Positions 1 to 9,706 of a DNA stretch of 64,000 nucleotides are shown one piece after another. Each line of letters begins with the position of its first letter. Within the stretch, counting starts at the first letter, position 1. The notes beneath the pieces are model-generated. The model did not search any database and was not told the origin of the DNA. It worked only from the letters and a program-made list of their open reading frames with translations. The stretch is from the NCBI RefSeq assembly GCF_000009625.1, contig NC_002678.2, forward strand, positions 6,790,001 to 6,854,000, given 5' to 3'. The stretch comes from Mesorhizobium japonicum MAFF 303099 (lineage in GTDB: Bacteria > Pseudomonadota > Alphaproteobacteria > Rhizobiales > Rhizobiaceae). The position numbers were made by a program, and so were the translations under genes.

Positions 1-294
1 CACCGCCGTGCCGCGCGGCTCGACCCAGCGGTCGGAATGGCTCGAAATCAGTGCGAAAGCCTCCGACGTGCGCAGATGCAGCCGGTTGCCTTCGATCGTC
101 AGCGTCACGCCGCGCGCGCCGCGATCGAACACTTTCAGGCCCAGCCAGTCCTCGAGCTTGGCGATCTGCCGGCTGATGGCGCCATGGGTGATGTTGAGTT
201 TTTCAGCGGCCGCCGAAAAGCTGCCGGTTCGCGCCGCCGCGTCGAAGGCACGCAGGGTTTCGAGCGGCACCATTGTGTCTGAGCTGTGATCCAT
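1..294 (-). CDS. LysR-family transcriptional regulator, N-terminal part (truncated by window edge)
   Basis: The reverse strand reads an open frame of 98 codons from an ATG at 294 that runs off the left edge. The visible part is a LysR-type winged helix-turn-helix: the stretch LRAFDAAARTGSFSAAAEKL is followed by ITHGAISRQIAKLEDWLG and VFDRGARGVTLT, closest in style to the GcvA/AmpR group. The inducer-binding domain lies outside the window. It is divergent from the EamA transporter that starts at 387, so it probably controls that exporter and itself, which is an inference from layout only. A second in-frame ATG at 273 is possible, but the 294 start gives the usual LysR N-terminal length. Confidence 0.85.
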   Translation of the reverse strand, partial: MDHSSDTMVPLETLRAFDAAARTGSFSAAAEKLNITHGAISRQIAKLEDWLGLKVFDRGARGVTLTIEGNRLHLRTSEAFALISSHSDRWVEPRGTAV

Positions 295-386
295 AGTCAC
301 AGGTGATCCTCGATTTGGTCGTTTGTCAACAAGCGGGAAAAGGCGTTTTGTGGCTCCCAGGACGGGAACAGCACGAGGACGGTGAG

Positions 387-1280
387 ATGAGCGCGATGAC
401 GGGCACGTTGAATCAGACACAGCGGATGGACACCACGGCCGCCATCGCCGTGGCGCTGACTGTGGTCGGCTGGGCCTCCGCCTTTCCGGCCATCCGCGCC
501 GGCCTTGCCGCCTTTGGGCCGCTGGAACTTGGCGCCTTGCGTTTCGCCATCGCCGCGGTGCCGGCGGCGATCTTCCTTGCCGTCAAGCGTCCGGCGCTGC
601 CCAGGCTCGACGAGGTGTGGCGCCTCGTCTTTGGCGGGGCAATTTTCGTCGCGCTCTACACCGCCATGCTCAACTTCGGCGAACTGACCGTCTCGGCCGG
701 TGCCGCCGGCTTCATCATCAATGTCAGCCCGATCTTCACGGCCATCATGGCGATGGCGCTACTGGGCGAGCGTTTTTCAAGGTGGGCCTGGGCTGGCACG
801 GCGATATCCTTCGCCGGCATCGGCGTCATAGCAATGGCAGACGGACAAGGCTTGCATTTCAATGCTGGCGCATTGCTCGTGCTTGGCTCCGCGCTCTGTT
901 CGGCCGTCAACACCATCGTCCAGAAGCCCCTGTTTGCACGCCATCATCCGCTGACCATCTCGGCCTCCAACATGGTGCTCGGAGCCCTTTGTCTGTCCCC
1001 CTTTCTGCCGAGCGGTTTTGCGCAGGCAGCCGTCGCCAACACCGCCGGTCTCGGCGCCGTCATCTTTCTTGGCATCGTGCCCAGCCTGATCGCCTATGCC
1101 GCCTGGGCAACCGCGTTATCGCGTCTGCCGGCCGCACGTGCCTCGAACTTCCTCTATTTGGTCTCGCCCATGTCCGCCCTGATCGGCTTCTTCTGGCTGG
1201 GCGAAGTGCCGACCCTGCTCGGCATCCTCGGCGGCGCGCTGGCGCTCGGCGGCGTCATCGTGGTGAATTTGAAGCGTTAG
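387..1280 (+). CDS. EamA/DMT-family transporter
   Basis: This encodes an inner-membrane drug/metabolite transporter superfamily protein of 297 residues. The sequence shows about ten hydrophobic segments arranged as two EamA repeats. The first begins TAAIAVALTVVGWASAFPAIRAGL and the second begins near NAGALLVLGSALCSAVNTIVQ. The C-terminus is the typical LGEVPTLLGILGGALALGGV helix pair. The frame is open upstream to a GTG at 303, but the 28 extra residues are hydrophilic and unlike the family. The ATG at 387 has a GAGGACGGTGAG ribosome-binding region just upstream and gives the normal length. The substrate cannot be told from sequence; amino acids or small metabolites are usual for the family. 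Confidence 0.85.
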   Translation: MSAMTGTLNQTQRMDTTAAIAVALTVVGWASAFPAIRAGLAAFGPLELGALRFAIAAVPAAIFLAVKRPALPRLDEVWRLVFGGAIFVALYTAMLNFGELTVSAGAAGFIINVSPIFTAIMAMALLGERFSRWAWAGTAISFAGIGVIAMADGQGLHFNAGALLVLGSALCSAVNTIVQKPLFARHHPLTISASNMVLGALCLSPFLPSGFAQAAVANTAGLGAVIFLGIVPSLIAYAAWATALSRLPAARASNFLYLVSPMSALIGFFWLGEVPTLLGILGGALALGGVIVVNLKR

Positions 1281-1350
1281 ATCAAAGGGTTGCCTGCCTT
1301 TCCCGAATCAAGACGAGAGCCGCCGGAATTTTTGACCCCCACGGGCCGCG

Positions 1351-1665
1351 TTATCGTCCGCGAAGGTGTATCGCGATGGAAGCGGAAATCGAATCGCCTG
1401 CCGTTAGATTGCACTTGCGCCGGACGTCGTCCTTCAGGGGCAAAAGATAGCTTCCGTCCTTGGGAAACAGGGATGTGCCGAACATGAAGCCGTCAATGGT
1501 CGCCTCGACAGGGACCACCCCCCAGCCATAGGTCGCGAACTTCGCGACTTTTTTGATCTCTTCGCTATGGGGCTCGGGTATCGGCGCGAAGAAATATGGC
1601 GAAGGGCCCCTCCAGTGGATCACCTCGGCTTCGAACTGGAACAGGACCGTCGACTCGCCGCTCAC
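1351..1665 (-). CDS. DUF1905 domain-containing small protein
   Basis: This is a small conserved protein of about 104 residues matching the DUF1905 pattern. An N-terminal beta strand (VLFQFEAEVIHW) leads into a PYFFAPIP segment and a TYGWGVVPVEATI segment. It ends with KDGSYLLPLKDDVRRKCNL, as in the family. The GTG at 1665 lies four bases past the mutL stop, and GGTGAG at the mutL end can serve as the ribosome-binding site. The frame stays open further upstream inside mutL, but that part is low-complexity Ser/Pro and is not likely translated. It is probably co-transcribed with mutL. The molecular function of the domain is unknown; a small-ligand or sugar-binding role has been suggested for the fold, and I cannot support one here. 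Confidence 0.7.
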   Translation of the reverse strand: MSGESTVLFQFEAEVIHWRGPSPYFFAPIPEPHSEEIKKVAKFATYGWGVVPVEATIDGFMFGTSLFPKDGSYLLPLKDDVRRKCNLTAGDSISASIAIHLRGR

Positions 1666-1669
1666 AGGC

Positions 1670-3553
1670 TCACCGCCGCCCGAACAGCCGCTCGATATCG
1701 GCGAGCTTGAGCTCGATATAGGTCGGGCGGCCATGGTTGCAGGTGCCGGATCCCGGTGTCGCCTCCATCTGGCGCAGCAGCGCGTTCATCTCCTCGGCCT
1801 TGAGCAGCCGGCCGGAACGCACCGAGCCGTGGCAGGCCATGGTGGCGGCGATCTTGTCCAGCCGCTCTTTGAGCGTCTCGACCGTGTCGTTGTCGGCGAT
1901 TTCGTCGGCGAGGTCGCGCACCAATTGCTGGACATTGGTTTCGCCCAGCATCGACGGCGTCTCGCGCACGGCAACGGCGCCCGGGCCGAAACGCTCTATG
2001 CCGAGGCCGAAGCGGGCGAGCGTTTCGGAATGCATGGCCAGCCGCTCGGCATCCTCTTCCGGCAGGTCGATGATCTCAGGCAGAAGCAGCATCTGCGAGG
2101 GCACGGGGCGCGAATGCAGCGCGTTCTTCAGCGCCTCATAGACCAGCCGTTCATGCGCCGCGTGCTGGTCGACGATGACGAGCGAATCCCTGGTTTGCGC
2201 AACGATATAGTTCTCATGCACCTGCGCGCGTGCCGCACCGAGCACCGTGCCGAGCAGCGTCTCCGTCGTCTCGTTCTGCCCGACGCGCGCATCGGCGCTG
2301 ACAAGCGGGCCGGTGTCGAAAGCCGCCTGACCGGGTTCGCTAAACCCGCCATGCCTTGCGCCGGCGCGTTCGAAGTCTCCGAATTGCATGTCGAGCGGCC
2401 GCTGCGGCGAGCGCGCGGGGTCGAAGCCGGCGGAGCCGGACGCGCGATAAGCTGCTTCGTAGCTGCGATGGCCATTGGCCGGGCCGCCGTGGTTATAGGA
2501 TGCCGCTCCCGGCCGGAATGCCGCCATCATGCCGGCGGCTCCCGTGGTGGCCGAGCGGATGCCGGCATCGGCCAATGCTTGGCGGATGGCGCCGACGATC
2601 AGCCCGCGCACCAGGCCCGGATCGCGGAAGCGCACATCGGCCTTGGCGGGATGGACGTTGACGTCGACGATGGCCGGATCGAGCGTCAGGAACAGCACCG
2701 TCACTGCGTGGCGGTCGCGCGGCAGCACGTCGGCGAAGGCGCCGCGGATGGCGCCGGCGATCAGCTTGTCTCGCACCGGCCTGCCATTGACATAGGCGTA
2801 TTGCTGCAGCGCGTTGGCGCGGCTGAAGGACGGGATCGAGACATGGCCGGTCAGATGCACGCCTTCGCGCATCGCGTCGATGGCGATGGAATTGTCGGGA
2901 AACTCGGCCCCCATCACCTGGGCGACGCGGCGCAGGCTGCCTTCCGGACTGTCGTCGGTCGCCGGCAATTCCAGCGTCGAGCGGTCCGAACCGGCCAGAG
3001 TGAACCGCACGGCCGGGAAGGCAATGGCGATGCGCTTGACCACATCGCTGGTGGCCGAGCTTTCGGCGCGCTCGCCCTTCATGAATTTCAGCCGCGCCGG
3101 CGTGGCGAAGAACAGGTCGCGCACCTCGACCGTGGTGCCGCGATTGGCCGCCGCGGGCCTGACGGGGAGTACGCGGCCGCCCTCGATGCCGATCTCGGCG
3201 GCGCTGTCGCCCAAAGCGGTGCGCGAGCGGATCGACAGCCGCGACACCGAGCCGATCGACGGCAGCGCCTCGCCGCGAAAGCCGAGCGAGCGGATGTCGT
3301 TGATATCCTCGGCGAGCTTGGAGGTGCAGTGGCGCGCAATCGCCAGCGCCAGCTCCGGTTCGGGGATGCCGGAACCGTCATCGGTGACGCGGATCAGGTT
3401 CAGCCCACCGCCTGCCGTGACAACCTCGACCCGGGACGCACCGGCATCGAGAGCATTCTCGACCAGCTCCTTGACCACGCTCGCCGGACGCTCGATGACT
3501 TCGCCGGCGGCGATCTGGTTGATCATCGTTTCGGAAAGCTGGCGAATGGGCAT
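1670..3553 (-). CDS. mutL: DNA mismatch repair protein MutL
   Basis: MutL is the ATP-driven mediator that couples MutS mismatch recognition to strand incision. The 627-residue product has the GHKL ATPase motifs in the first 110 residues ([30 protein letters not shown]). The linker is long and low in conservation. The C-terminal dimerisation domain carries the endonuclease motif [12 protein letters not shown] near residue 459, which fits DQHA(X)2E(X)4E, and a CNHGRPT zinc-site motif near the end. It should therefore nick DNA itself, as MutL does in bacteria that lack MutH. The start chosen is ATG 3553 ([20 protein letters not shown]), the conserved MutL N-terminus; the 27 upstream codons are not family-like. 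The gene lies 59 bases downstream of a LysR gene on the same strand. Confidence 0.96.
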   Translation of the reverse strand: MPIRQLSETMINQIAAGEVIERPASVVKELVENALDAGASRVEVVTAGGGLNLIRVTDDGSGIPEPELALAIARHCTSKLAEDINDIRSLGFRGEALPSIGSVSRLSIRSRTALGDSAAEIGIEGGRVLPVRPAAANRGTTVEVRDLFFATPARLKFMKGERAESSATSDVVKRIAIAFPAVRFTLAGSDRSTLELPATDDSPEGSLRRVAQVMGAEFPDNSIAIDAMREGVHLTGHVSIPSFSRANALQQYAYVNGRPVRDKLIAGAIRGAFADVLPRDRHAVTVLFLTLDPAIVDVNVHPAKADVRFRDPGLVRGLIVGAIRQALADAGIRSATTGAAGMMAAFRPGAASYNHGGPANGHRSYEAAYRASGSAGFDPARSPQRPLDMQFGDFERAGARHGGFSEPGQAAFDTGPLVSADARVGQNETTETLLGTVLGAARAQVHENYIVAQTRDSLVIVDQHAAHERLVYEALKNALHSRPVPSQMLLLPEIIDLPEEDAERLAMHSETLARFGLGIERFGPGAVAVRETPSMLGETNVQQLVRDLADEIADNDTVETLKERLDKIAATMACHGSVRSGRLLKAEEMNALLRQMEATPGSGTCNHGRPTYIELKLADIERLFGRR

Positions 3554-3612
3554 GGCGACAGTATAGGCGGATTCGTGTCGCGCGGGCGAGGGCGAACCTG
3601 CCGTGAAACGAC

Positions 3613-4515
3613 TTACGCCTGCGCCGCCAGCCAATCCCTGACCTTGCGGGCATTGTCGCTGAGTTCCCGGTTCTTCGGCCAGACGATATAGAAGGCCTTG
3701 CCGGTCTTGAGCACGTGGTCCGTCACCTGCACCAGCAGTCCCGTCGCCAGCAGCCGTTCGGCAAGGTGCCGCCAGCCAAGCGCGATGCCTTGCCCCTCCA
3801 TCACGCCCTGGATCACCAGGCCGTAATCGTTGATGCGCAGGCCGCGCGCGGTGTCACCGAGGCTGCCGCCGGCTGACTGGAACCATTCGTCCCAGCTGGC
3901 CGCCTCGCGGTACGGCTCCTCGAGATGAATAAGCCGGTGTGTGGCCAGTTCCCCGACAGCCCTCGGCATGCCGAATTTGGCCAGGTAACTGGTGCCGGCG
4001 ACGGGGAAGATCTCCTCGTCGGCGAGCGGCAGCGAATGGTAGTCCGGCCAGTCCCGGGGCTCGCCGCCGCGCACCGCGAGCGGGATGCCTTCGGCAATGA
4101 TGTCGAGGTCGCGGTCGGCGGTCTGGATGCGCAGGTCGATGCCCGGCAATTCGTCGCGGAACTGCTGCAGGCGCGGCATCATCCAGAACGAGCCGAAGGC
4201 GGTCGAGGCGGCGAGCGTTACATGGCCGCCGGTTGCCTGCAGGCGCAGATCCTCGGCCGACTTGCGGATATGCGATAGCCCCAGCGAGACATCGGCGTGG
4301 AAGCGTTCGCCGGCCTCGGTCAGGCTGACCTGCCGGTGGCGGCGCTGGAACAGCTTGGCGCCGAGCTGCTCTTCCAGCCCACGCACCGCGTAGGAGACGG
4401 CGGCCTGCGTCATGCCGAGCTCGCGTCCGGCGGCGGTGAAGCTCGACAGCCGGCCGGCCGCCTCGAAGACGATCAGGCTGCCGGCGGAGGGCAGGAGGTG
4501 GCGAAGGCTTCGCAT
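3613..4515 (-). CDS. LysR-family regulator (GcvA-like), likely controls the divergent mttB-type gene
   Basis: This is a 300-residue LysR-type regulator. The N-terminal HTH spans roughly residues 13-75 ([55 protein letters not shown]). A periplasmic-binding-like effector domain follows, with [21 protein letters not shown] and [10 protein letters not shown] features seen in the GcvA subgroup. It is divergent from the methyltransferase gene at 4607, with only 91 bases between the starts. A perfect 6-3-6 inverted repeat containing T-N11-A lies at 4514-4528, across its own start codon. That placement suggests negative autoregulation together with activation of the divergent genes. Control of the methylated-amine genes is an inference from this arrangement. 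Confidence 0.9.
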   Translation of the reverse strand: MRSLRHLLPSAGSLIVFEAAGRLSSFTAAGRELGMTQAAVSYAVRGLEEQLGAKLFQRRHRQVSLTEAGERFHADVSLGLSHIRKSAEDLRLQATGGHVTLAASTAFGSFWMMPRLQQFRDELPGIDLRIQTADRDLDIIAEGIPLAVRGGEPRDWPDYHSLPLADEEIFPVAGTSYLAKFGMPRAVGELATHRLIHLEEPYREAASWDEWFQSAGGSLGDTARGLRINDYGLVIQGVMEGQGIALGWRHLAERLLATGLLVQVTDHVLKTGKAFYIVWPKNRELSDNARKVRDWLAAQA

Positions 4516-4528
4516 AAGCGTAGCTTAT
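4514..4528. promoter_or_regulatory. LysR-type operator dyad (T-N11-A)
   Basis: ATAAGC-GTA-GCTTAT is a perfect inverted repeat. It contains T-N11-A from 4515 to 4527, the classical LysR box form. It overlaps the lysR start codon (4513-4515) and lies about 80 bases upstream of the divergent methyltransferase start. Confidence 0.6.
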
Positions 4529-4606
4529 ACAGAAGATCAGGATTTTCCACCGTCACAGCCATGTTTGGTCTTACTAAATTGACGCAGATGGAAAGACGGA
4601 GTTGTC

Positions 4607-6157
4607 ATGAACGCGCCGGCCGCTGAGTTGACCGAAAACACCAGCCGCCGAAGCGGCGGCCGCCTGGGGCGCAAAGCCCTGCGAGGGGCGCCGATAACCT
4701 CGTTCCCGACCCTGGTGCGCAAGATTCCCGTCTATCAGATGGTTCCGGACGAGGCGGTGGAACTGATCCACGAGGAATCGCTCAAGATCCTCGAGGAGGT
4801 GGGCTGCGAATTCCGCGACGACGGCGCGATCGAGCTTTGGAAGGCCGCCGGCGCCGATGTCAGGGAGACGCGTGTCCGCATCGACCGCGCGCTGCTGATG
4901 GAGCTCGTCTCGAAGGTTCCGTCGGAGTTCACGCTCCATGCACGCAACCCCGAGCGCACGGTGCGCGTCGGCGGCAAGAACTCGATTTTCGTGCCGATGT
5001 ATGGCGCGCCCTACGTCCGCGACCTCGACAACAACAGGCGCTATGGCACGCTCGCCGACCTCAACAATTTCCACAAAATGGCCTATATGGCGCCGGCGCT
5101 GCATTCCTCGAGCTCGGTCATCTGCGAGCCGATGGAAATCGCGGTGCCGAAACGGCATCTGCACATCATCCACTCGGCGCTCAAGCATTCCGACAAGCCA
5201 TTCATGGGCATCGTGACGTCGAAGGAGCGCGCCGAGGACACGATGGCGATGGCTGGCATCGTCTTCGGCGAGGCGTTCGTCCGCGACAACCCTGTGCTGG
5301 TGGCGATCACCAATTGCAATTCGCCGCTGGTGTGGGATGCCACCATGATCGACGCCATGCGGGTCTACGCGAGCCACAACCAGCCGCTGATCCTGGCGCC
5401 TTTCGCGCTGTGCGGCGCTTCGACCTCGGCTTCCGCCGTCGGCGCGGTGGCGCAGGTCAACGCAGAGGCGCTTGCCGGCGTGGCGCTGACCCAGCTCATT
5501 CGCCCAGGCTCGCCGCAGGTCTACGGCCAGTTCATGGTCACGGTCGATATGAAGACCGGCGCGCCGATGGGCGGCACGCCGGAGGCCGCCCAGATGATGT
5601 ATCTGATGGGCGCACTGGCGCGGAAATACCGGCTGCCGTGGCGCACCTCTGGCTTCCATGTCGGCTCCAAGCTGAACGATGCCCAGGCGGGCTACGAGGC
5701 GAATATGCTCATGCATGCCGCCATCCTGTCCGGCGCCAATTACATCTGGCATTCCGCCGGCTGGCTGGAAGCCGGGCTGACCTGCGGCTATTCGAAATTC
5801 GCCACCGACTGCGAGCAGCTTGTCGGCTGGTACAAATATGCCGGTGGGCTCTCCTTCGACGATTTCAAGGAAGCCATGGCGGCGATCCGCGAGGTTGGGC
5901 CGCAGGGCCATTTCCTCGGCACCCAGCACACGCTGGAACATTTCGAGTCTGCCTTCTTCATGCCCTCGATCATGGATTTCAACTCCTATGAACAATGGAA
6001 TGCCGAAGGGGCGAAGGACCACGACACGCGCGGCCGTGAGAAAGCACGCAACATGCTCGCCGATTACGAGGAACCGAAGCTCGATGAGGGGGTTGCCGAA
6101 GGTCTCAGGGATCTGATCGCGCGGCGCGAGGAGAAGCTGCCTGACACGGTGAGTTAA
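4607..6157 (+). CDS. MttB-superfamily methyltransferase, non-pyrrolysine type
   Basis: The 516-residue product belongs to the trimethylamine methyltransferase (MttB) superfamily. Family stretches include HEESLKILEEVGCEFRDDGA near the start, FTLHARNPERTVRVGG, MYGAPYVRDLDNNRRYGTLADL and TSGFHVGSKLNDAQAGYEA. The reading frame has no internal TAG, so this is the Pyl-free branch. Characterised members of that branch demethylate quaternary amines such as glycine betaine, proline betaine or carnitine and pass the methyl group to a corrinoid protein. No corrinoid protein or corrinoid reductase gene lies in this window, so the acceptor must be encoded elsewhere or the chemistry differs. A GGAG sits about 9 bases before the ATG. 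It is followed at 45 bases by a binding-protein gene and is divergent from a LysR gene. The substrate is not deducible. Confidence 0.85.
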   Translation: MNAPAAELTENTSRRSGGRLGRKALRGAPITSFPTLVRKIPVYQMVPDEAVELIHEESLKILEEVGCEFRDDGAIELWKAAGADVRETRVRIDRALLMELVSKVPSEFTLHARNPERTVRVGGKNSIFVPMYGAPYVRDLDNNRRYGTLADLNNFHKMAYMAPALHSSSSVICEPMEIAVPKRHLHIIHSALKHSDKPFMGIVTSKERAEDTMAMAGIVFGEAFVRDNPVLVAITNCNSPLVWDATMIDAMRVYASHNQPLILAPFALCGASTSASAVGAVAQVNAEALAGVALTQLIRPGSPQVYGQFMVTVDMKTGAPMGGTPEAAQMMYLMGALARKYRLPWRTSGFHVGSKLNDAQAGYEANMLMHAAILSGANYIWHSAGWLEAGLTCGYSKFATDCEQLVGWYKYAGGLSFDDFKEAMAAIREVGPQGHFLGTQHTLEHFESAFFMPSIMDFNSYEQWNAEGAKDHDTRGREKARNMLADYEEPKLDEGVAEGLRDLIARREEKLPDTVS

Positions 6158-6202
6158 CGGAAAAGGGCGAAGACCCGACGGGAACCATAAGGGAGGAAGA
6201 AA

Positions 6203-7852
6203 ATGACGCTTTTCAGAAGCAATGGCGATCGCGTCCCGAGCGCTATCGAGGCCATGGCGCAGGAGGCACGCGCCGGCCGCATGGACCGGCGTGAATTTCT
6301 GGCGCTGGCAAGCGCCTTCGGCGCATCGACGGCTCTTGCTTATGGCATGATCGGTCTTGCCGCGCCGCGACAGGCCCTGGCCGAGGAGTCGAAGAAGGGC
6401 GGAACGCTGCGCGTCGCGATGTCGGTCAAGGCGCAGAAGGACCCGCGCACATATGACTGGACGGAAATGGCGAACGTCACCCGGACCTGGCTGGAGCCGC
6501 TCGTCCGCTATACCAGGCAGTTCACTTTCGAGCCGGTCCTGCTCGAAAGCTGGGACGTTAATGACGACGCCACCGAATATACGCTGCATCTTCGCAAGGG
6601 CGTAACCTGGAACAATGGTGATGCTTTCAACGCCGACGACGTGGTCTCCAATCTGAACCGCTGGTGCGAGAAGGGTGCCTCCGGCAATTCCATGGCCGCG
6701 CGCGTCGGCGCGCTGATCGATCCGAAGAGCGGCAAGGCCAAGGACGGTGCGATCACCAAGGTCAACGACAACACGGTCAAGCTGAAGCTCTCCGAACCTG
6801 ACATCGCGATCATACCCGGCTTCACCGACTATCCCGCGCTGGTCGTGCACCGTGACTTCGACAAGGACGGCGCCGATCCGATCAAGAAACCGATCGGGAC
6901 CGGACCTTTCGAGTTGGTGTCCTATGCAGTCGGTGCGAAGGCGGTCGTCAAGCGCCGCGAGAACGGCAAGTGGTGGGGCGGCGAAGCGCCACTCGACAGC
7001 GTCGAATTCACCGACTACGGCACTGACTTCAACGCCACGCTGAATGCCTTCGAGTCCGGCGAGATCGACCTCGATTTCGAAACGCCGGCTGACTTCATCG
7101 ACCCCCTAGACAAGATGGGTCTGGTGAAATCGGAGGTCGCGACGGCGACCACGCTCGTTGCCCGCACCAACATCACCCATAAGCCCTATGACGACCAGCG
7201 GGTGCGCAATGCGCTGCAGATGGCCGTCGACAACAATGCCGTCATGCAGCTGGGCTACGCCGGGCTCGGCACGGTTGGCGAGAACCACCACGTCGCCCCG
7301 ATCCACCCCGAATACTATCCGCTGCCCAAGAAGACGCGGGATGCCGCCGCCGCCAAGAAGCTGATGGCCGACGCCGGACAGGCCGACTTCGAGCACGAGC
7401 TGATCACCGTAGAAGACGAATGGCAGAAGAACACCGGCGATGCGATCGCCGGCCAGTTGCGCGACGCCGGCATCAAGGTGAAGCGTACCGTTCTGCCGGG
7501 ATCGACCTTCTGGAACGACTGGACGAAATATCCCTATTCGATGACCATCTGGTACATGCGCCCGCTCGGCGTGCAGGTGCTGGCGCTCGGCTATCGCTCG
7601 GGTGAGGCGTGGAACGAAACGGCCTATGCCAACCCGGATTTCGACGCCAAGCTGAAGCAGGCGCTGTCACTGGCCGATCCAGCCAAGCGCAAGGAGGTGA
7701 TGAAGGATGTCGAGCAGATCCTGCAGGACTCCGGCGTCATCATCCAGCCGTTCTGGCAGAAGCTCTACTGCCACATGAACAAGAAGGTGAAGAACTACGG
7801 GATGCACCAGACCTACGAAATGGACTTCCAGAACGTCTGGCTCGACGGCTGA
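6203..7852 (+). CDS. ABC transporter substrate-binding protein, family 5 (peptide/opine type), Tat-exported
   Basis: This is a periplasmic solute-binding protein of 549 residues in the DppA/OppA (SBP family 5) class. The N-terminus carries a twin-arginine signal ([15 protein letters not shown], residues about 29-43), followed by a hydrophobic stretch and a cleavage region near residue 60. The mature part shows [35 protein letters not shown] and [14 protein letters not shown], both standard for the family. An AGGGAGGAAG ribosome-binding site precedes the ATG. It follows the MttB-type gene and is probably co-transcribed. No permease or ATPase genes follow, so it must work with transporter subunits encoded elsewhere or is the surviving part of a reduced operon. 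A methylated amine or betaine ligand is suggested by context only. Confidence 0.88.
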   Translation: MTLFRSNGDRVPSAIEAMAQEARAGRMDRREFLALASAFGASTALAYGMIGLAAPRQALAEESKKGGTLRVAMSVKAQKDPRTYDWTEMANVTRTWLEPLVRYTRQFTFEPVLLESWDVNDDATEYTLHLRKGVTWNNGDAFNADDVVSNLNRWCEKGASGNSMAARVGALIDPKSGKAKDGAITKVNDNTVKLKLSEPDIAIIPGFTDYPALVVHRDFDKDGADPIKKPIGTGPFELVSYAVGAKAVVKRRENGKWWGGEAPLDSVEFTDYGTDFNATLNAFESGEIDLDFETPADFIDPLDKMGLVKSEVATATTLVARTNITHKPYDDQRVRNALQMAVDNNAVMQLGYAGLGTVGENHHVAPIHPEYYPLPKKTRDAAAAKKLMADAGQADFEHELITVEDEWQKNTGDAIAGQLRDAGIKVKRTVLPGSTFWNDWTKYPYSMTIWYMRPLGVQVLALGYRSGEAWNETAYANPDFDAKLKQALSLADPAKRKEVMKDVEQILQDSGVIIQPFWQKLYCHMNKKVKNYGMHQTYEMDFQNVWLDG

Positions 7853-7949
7853 AAGGAGGCCGGGCAGGGGCTTCATGAGCAGCAAAAAAGCCGGTATGCA
7901 GGATGCGTGGTGTTGATTGTTTCAAGCCACCAAGAGCCGGAGATTCTGC

Positions 7950-8429
7950 ATGAGACGGACAGTGCTCCTTGCCGCCCTATTGACAGCCTTGCCCGCGGCC
8001 GCCTTTGCCGGGCCGGCGTCGGACGCCGTGAAGTTCTTCTATGTTCCGGCGGTCAAATTCGAGGCCGATGCACAATACCGGGATCGCTTCACCGCGCCGG
8101 TGACGAAGCTGTTCGATCTCAACGACCAGGCGACCAAGAAGAATCCCGACCAGGTCGCCTGCATCGATTTCGATCCCGGTCTTGATGCGCAGGATTTCGA
8201 TCAGAAGACGGTCTCCAAGACCCTGAAATTGTCCGAGACGGTGGATGGCGACACGGCGCAAGTGGTGGCAAGCTTCAAGCTGTTTTCGGACGGAGACGAT
8301 TCGCAACGCGAAATGCACTGGTCATTGAAGAAGGTCGACGGCAAGTGGAAGGTATCGGACATTGCTTCGAAGACCAGCGACTGGACGCTGAGCCAGCTCG
8401 AATGCATGGCGGGCCAAGATCCGGAGTGA
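7950..8429 (+). CDS. Secreted protein, DUF3828-like
   Basis: This is a 159-residue exported protein. The signal peptide is MRRTVLLAALLTALPAAAFAG, and the mature part is a compact alpha/beta domain with an ending typical of DUF3828-like proteins (LKKVDGKWKVSDIAS, TLSQLEC). The ATG at 7950 has GGAG nine bases upstream; an upstream in-frame TTG at 7917 would put a charged extension ahead of the signal peptide and was not used. It is a clear relative of the gene at 11749: HWSLKKVDGKWKVSDIASKT and EWKLKKVGGDWKISDLLSVT align without gaps, and both end in a Leu-Ser-Gln-x-x-Cys motif. The function is unknown. Domain assignment is from pattern memory and is moderately sure. Confidence 0.7.
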   Translation: MRRTVLLAALLTALPAAAFAGPASDAVKFFYVPAVKFEADAQYRDRFTAPVTKLFDLNDQATKKNPDQVACIDFDPGLDAQDFDQKTVSKTLKLSETVDGDTAQVVASFKLFSDGDDSQREMHWSLKKVDGKWKVSDIASKTSDWTLSQLECMAGQDPE

Positions 8430-8728
8430 TTGCCGTGGCCTCGGCCGTTCCGGCCGGGGCGTCGTATCGGCGGTTTCGCGTCGCTACGCGGCATCCCCGG
8501 CGCGTGAAGTTTTCTAAATTTCGTGGAACGCCGAGCGCTTCGAATGTAGTGTGAAGGCGATGTAACAAACGTATAATGGTGGCGCGTAGCTTGGCGAATC
8601 GCCGCGCGCACGAGAAATTCAAATCAGCGATCCGGTTTTGACGTCACGTTGCTTTTGACAAGGCGAAGCGCTAGACTTCCTCCGCTTGGTTGTGAACGAA
8701 TCTCTTGTTCCATTTAGGGGGAATGATC
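8430..8728. other. Non-coding gap upstream of the beta-helix gene
   Basis: No convincing gene was found in these 299 bases. Just after the DUF3828-like stop lies CGGCCG-TTC-CGGCCG, a short hairpin that may end that transcript. A TATAAT at 8572-8577 and a TTGACA at 8655-8660 are present but are not correctly spaced partners, so no promoter is claimed. The stretch is visibly more AT-rich than its neighbours. Confidence 0.5.
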
Positions 8729-9706
8729 ATGAAAATTCTAGGCTACCTATTATCTTCGCTGTTTCTCGCTTTGGCAATGGCGGTGATCACCACGCCGGCT
8801 TCCGCGCAGGCGACGCGGACCTGGGTTTCCGGCGTTGGTGACGACGCCAATCCGTGTAGCCGCACGGCGCCTTGCAAGACCTTTGCCGGGGCAATCTCGA
8901 AGACGGCTGTCAGCGGGGAGATCAACTGCCTCGATCCGGGTGGTTTCGGCGCCGTGACAATCATCAAGTCGATTACGATCGACTGTGTATATACGGAAGG
9001 TGGGGTTCTCTCCGCCGGAACCAATGGTGTCGTTGTCAACGCTCCGGCTGGAAGCGTTGTGCATCTCAGGGGGCTGGATATCGATGGCGTGGGCACAGGC
9101 CTGAATGGCGTACGCTTTCTTGGTCAGGGCCAACTGCATATCGAGGATTCGATCATCCAGCGGGTCACCGGCCAGGGCGTGGAAGTCGCGCCGAACGGAC
9201 CTACCGAAATCTATATCAGCAATACCCGGATATCCGAGGCAGCCACGAATGGCATCCTGATCAAGACGACTGGCGCCGTTGGGATAAACGCTGCGCTCAC
9301 GCGAACGGAGGTCACAAACAACGGCACCGGCATCACCGTCGACGGGACGGGTAACACCTTGGCCATAAATATGGCGTTGACAGCTAGCCTGGTCAGCGGG
9401 AACGGCGGCAACGGCGTGACCGTAAAGACGGTTGCCGCAGCCTCCCCGGTCCGCGCCACGGTAACAAATACGACGGTGTCATCCAATGCCGGCGTGGGCG
9501 TGAATGCCAATGGTGCGGCTGCCAGCGGCGCCGGAAGTTCGATCGTCACTCTTGGCGGATCGACCGTGTTCGCCAACTTGACCGGCGTCGGCTCTAGCGG
9601 ATCGGGTGTGGTGCAGTCGTTCAAGAACAACATGATTTCCGGAAATGTCTCGGATGGCACGCCGCTGACGGCATTCCCTGGACCTGGAGGTGCGCCGCTG
9701 CAATAA
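8729..9706 (+). CDS. Secreted right-handed parallel beta-helix protein (pectin-lyase-like fold)
   Basis: The 325-residue product has a signal peptide (MKILGYLLSSLFLALAMAVI, cleavage after ASA near residue 28). The mature protein begins with a cysteine-containing cap: DANPCSRTAPCKTFAGAIS, then EINCLDPGGFGAVTI and SITIDC. The remainder is a ladder of short V/I-x-V/I and N-G repeats (VVHLRGLDIDG, LHIEDSII, EIYISNTRIS, ALTRTEVTNNGTGI, ASLVSGNGGNGV, TNTTVSSNAGVGV). This is the signature of a parallel beta-helix. No catalytic motif of a pectate lyase was seen, so an adhesive or surface role is as likely as an enzymatic one. The ATG at 8729 is preferred over the ATG at 8723 because AGGGGG is then correctly spaced. 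Confidence 0.8.
   Translation: MKILGYLLSSLFLALAMAVITTPASAQATRTWVSGVGDDANPCSRTAPCKTFAGAISKTAVSGEINCLDPGGFGAVTIIKSITIDCVYTEGGVLSAGTNGVVVNAPAGSVVHLRGLDIDGVGTGLNGVRFLGQGQLHIEDSIIQRVTGQGVEVAPNGPTEIYISNTRISEAATNGILIKTTGAVGINAALTRTEVTNNGTGITVDGTGNTLAINMALTASLVSGNGGNGVTVKTVAAASPVRATVTNTTVSSNAGVGVNANGAAASGAGSSIVTLGGSTVFANLTGVGSSGSGVVQSFKNNMISGNVSDGTPLTAFPGPGGAPLQ

Noticed and set aside
4574..6850. 758-codon open frame antisense to the MttB-type gene
   Set aside because: It is a codon-bias shadow: the product is rich in His, Arg, Gly and Asp with no recognisable domain, and the opposite strand encodes clear family members.
8655..8683. TTGACA as a -35 element for the beta-helix gene
   Set aside because: No acceptable -10 hexamer lies at 16-18 bases downstream, and the TATAAT at 8572-8577 is upstream of it.
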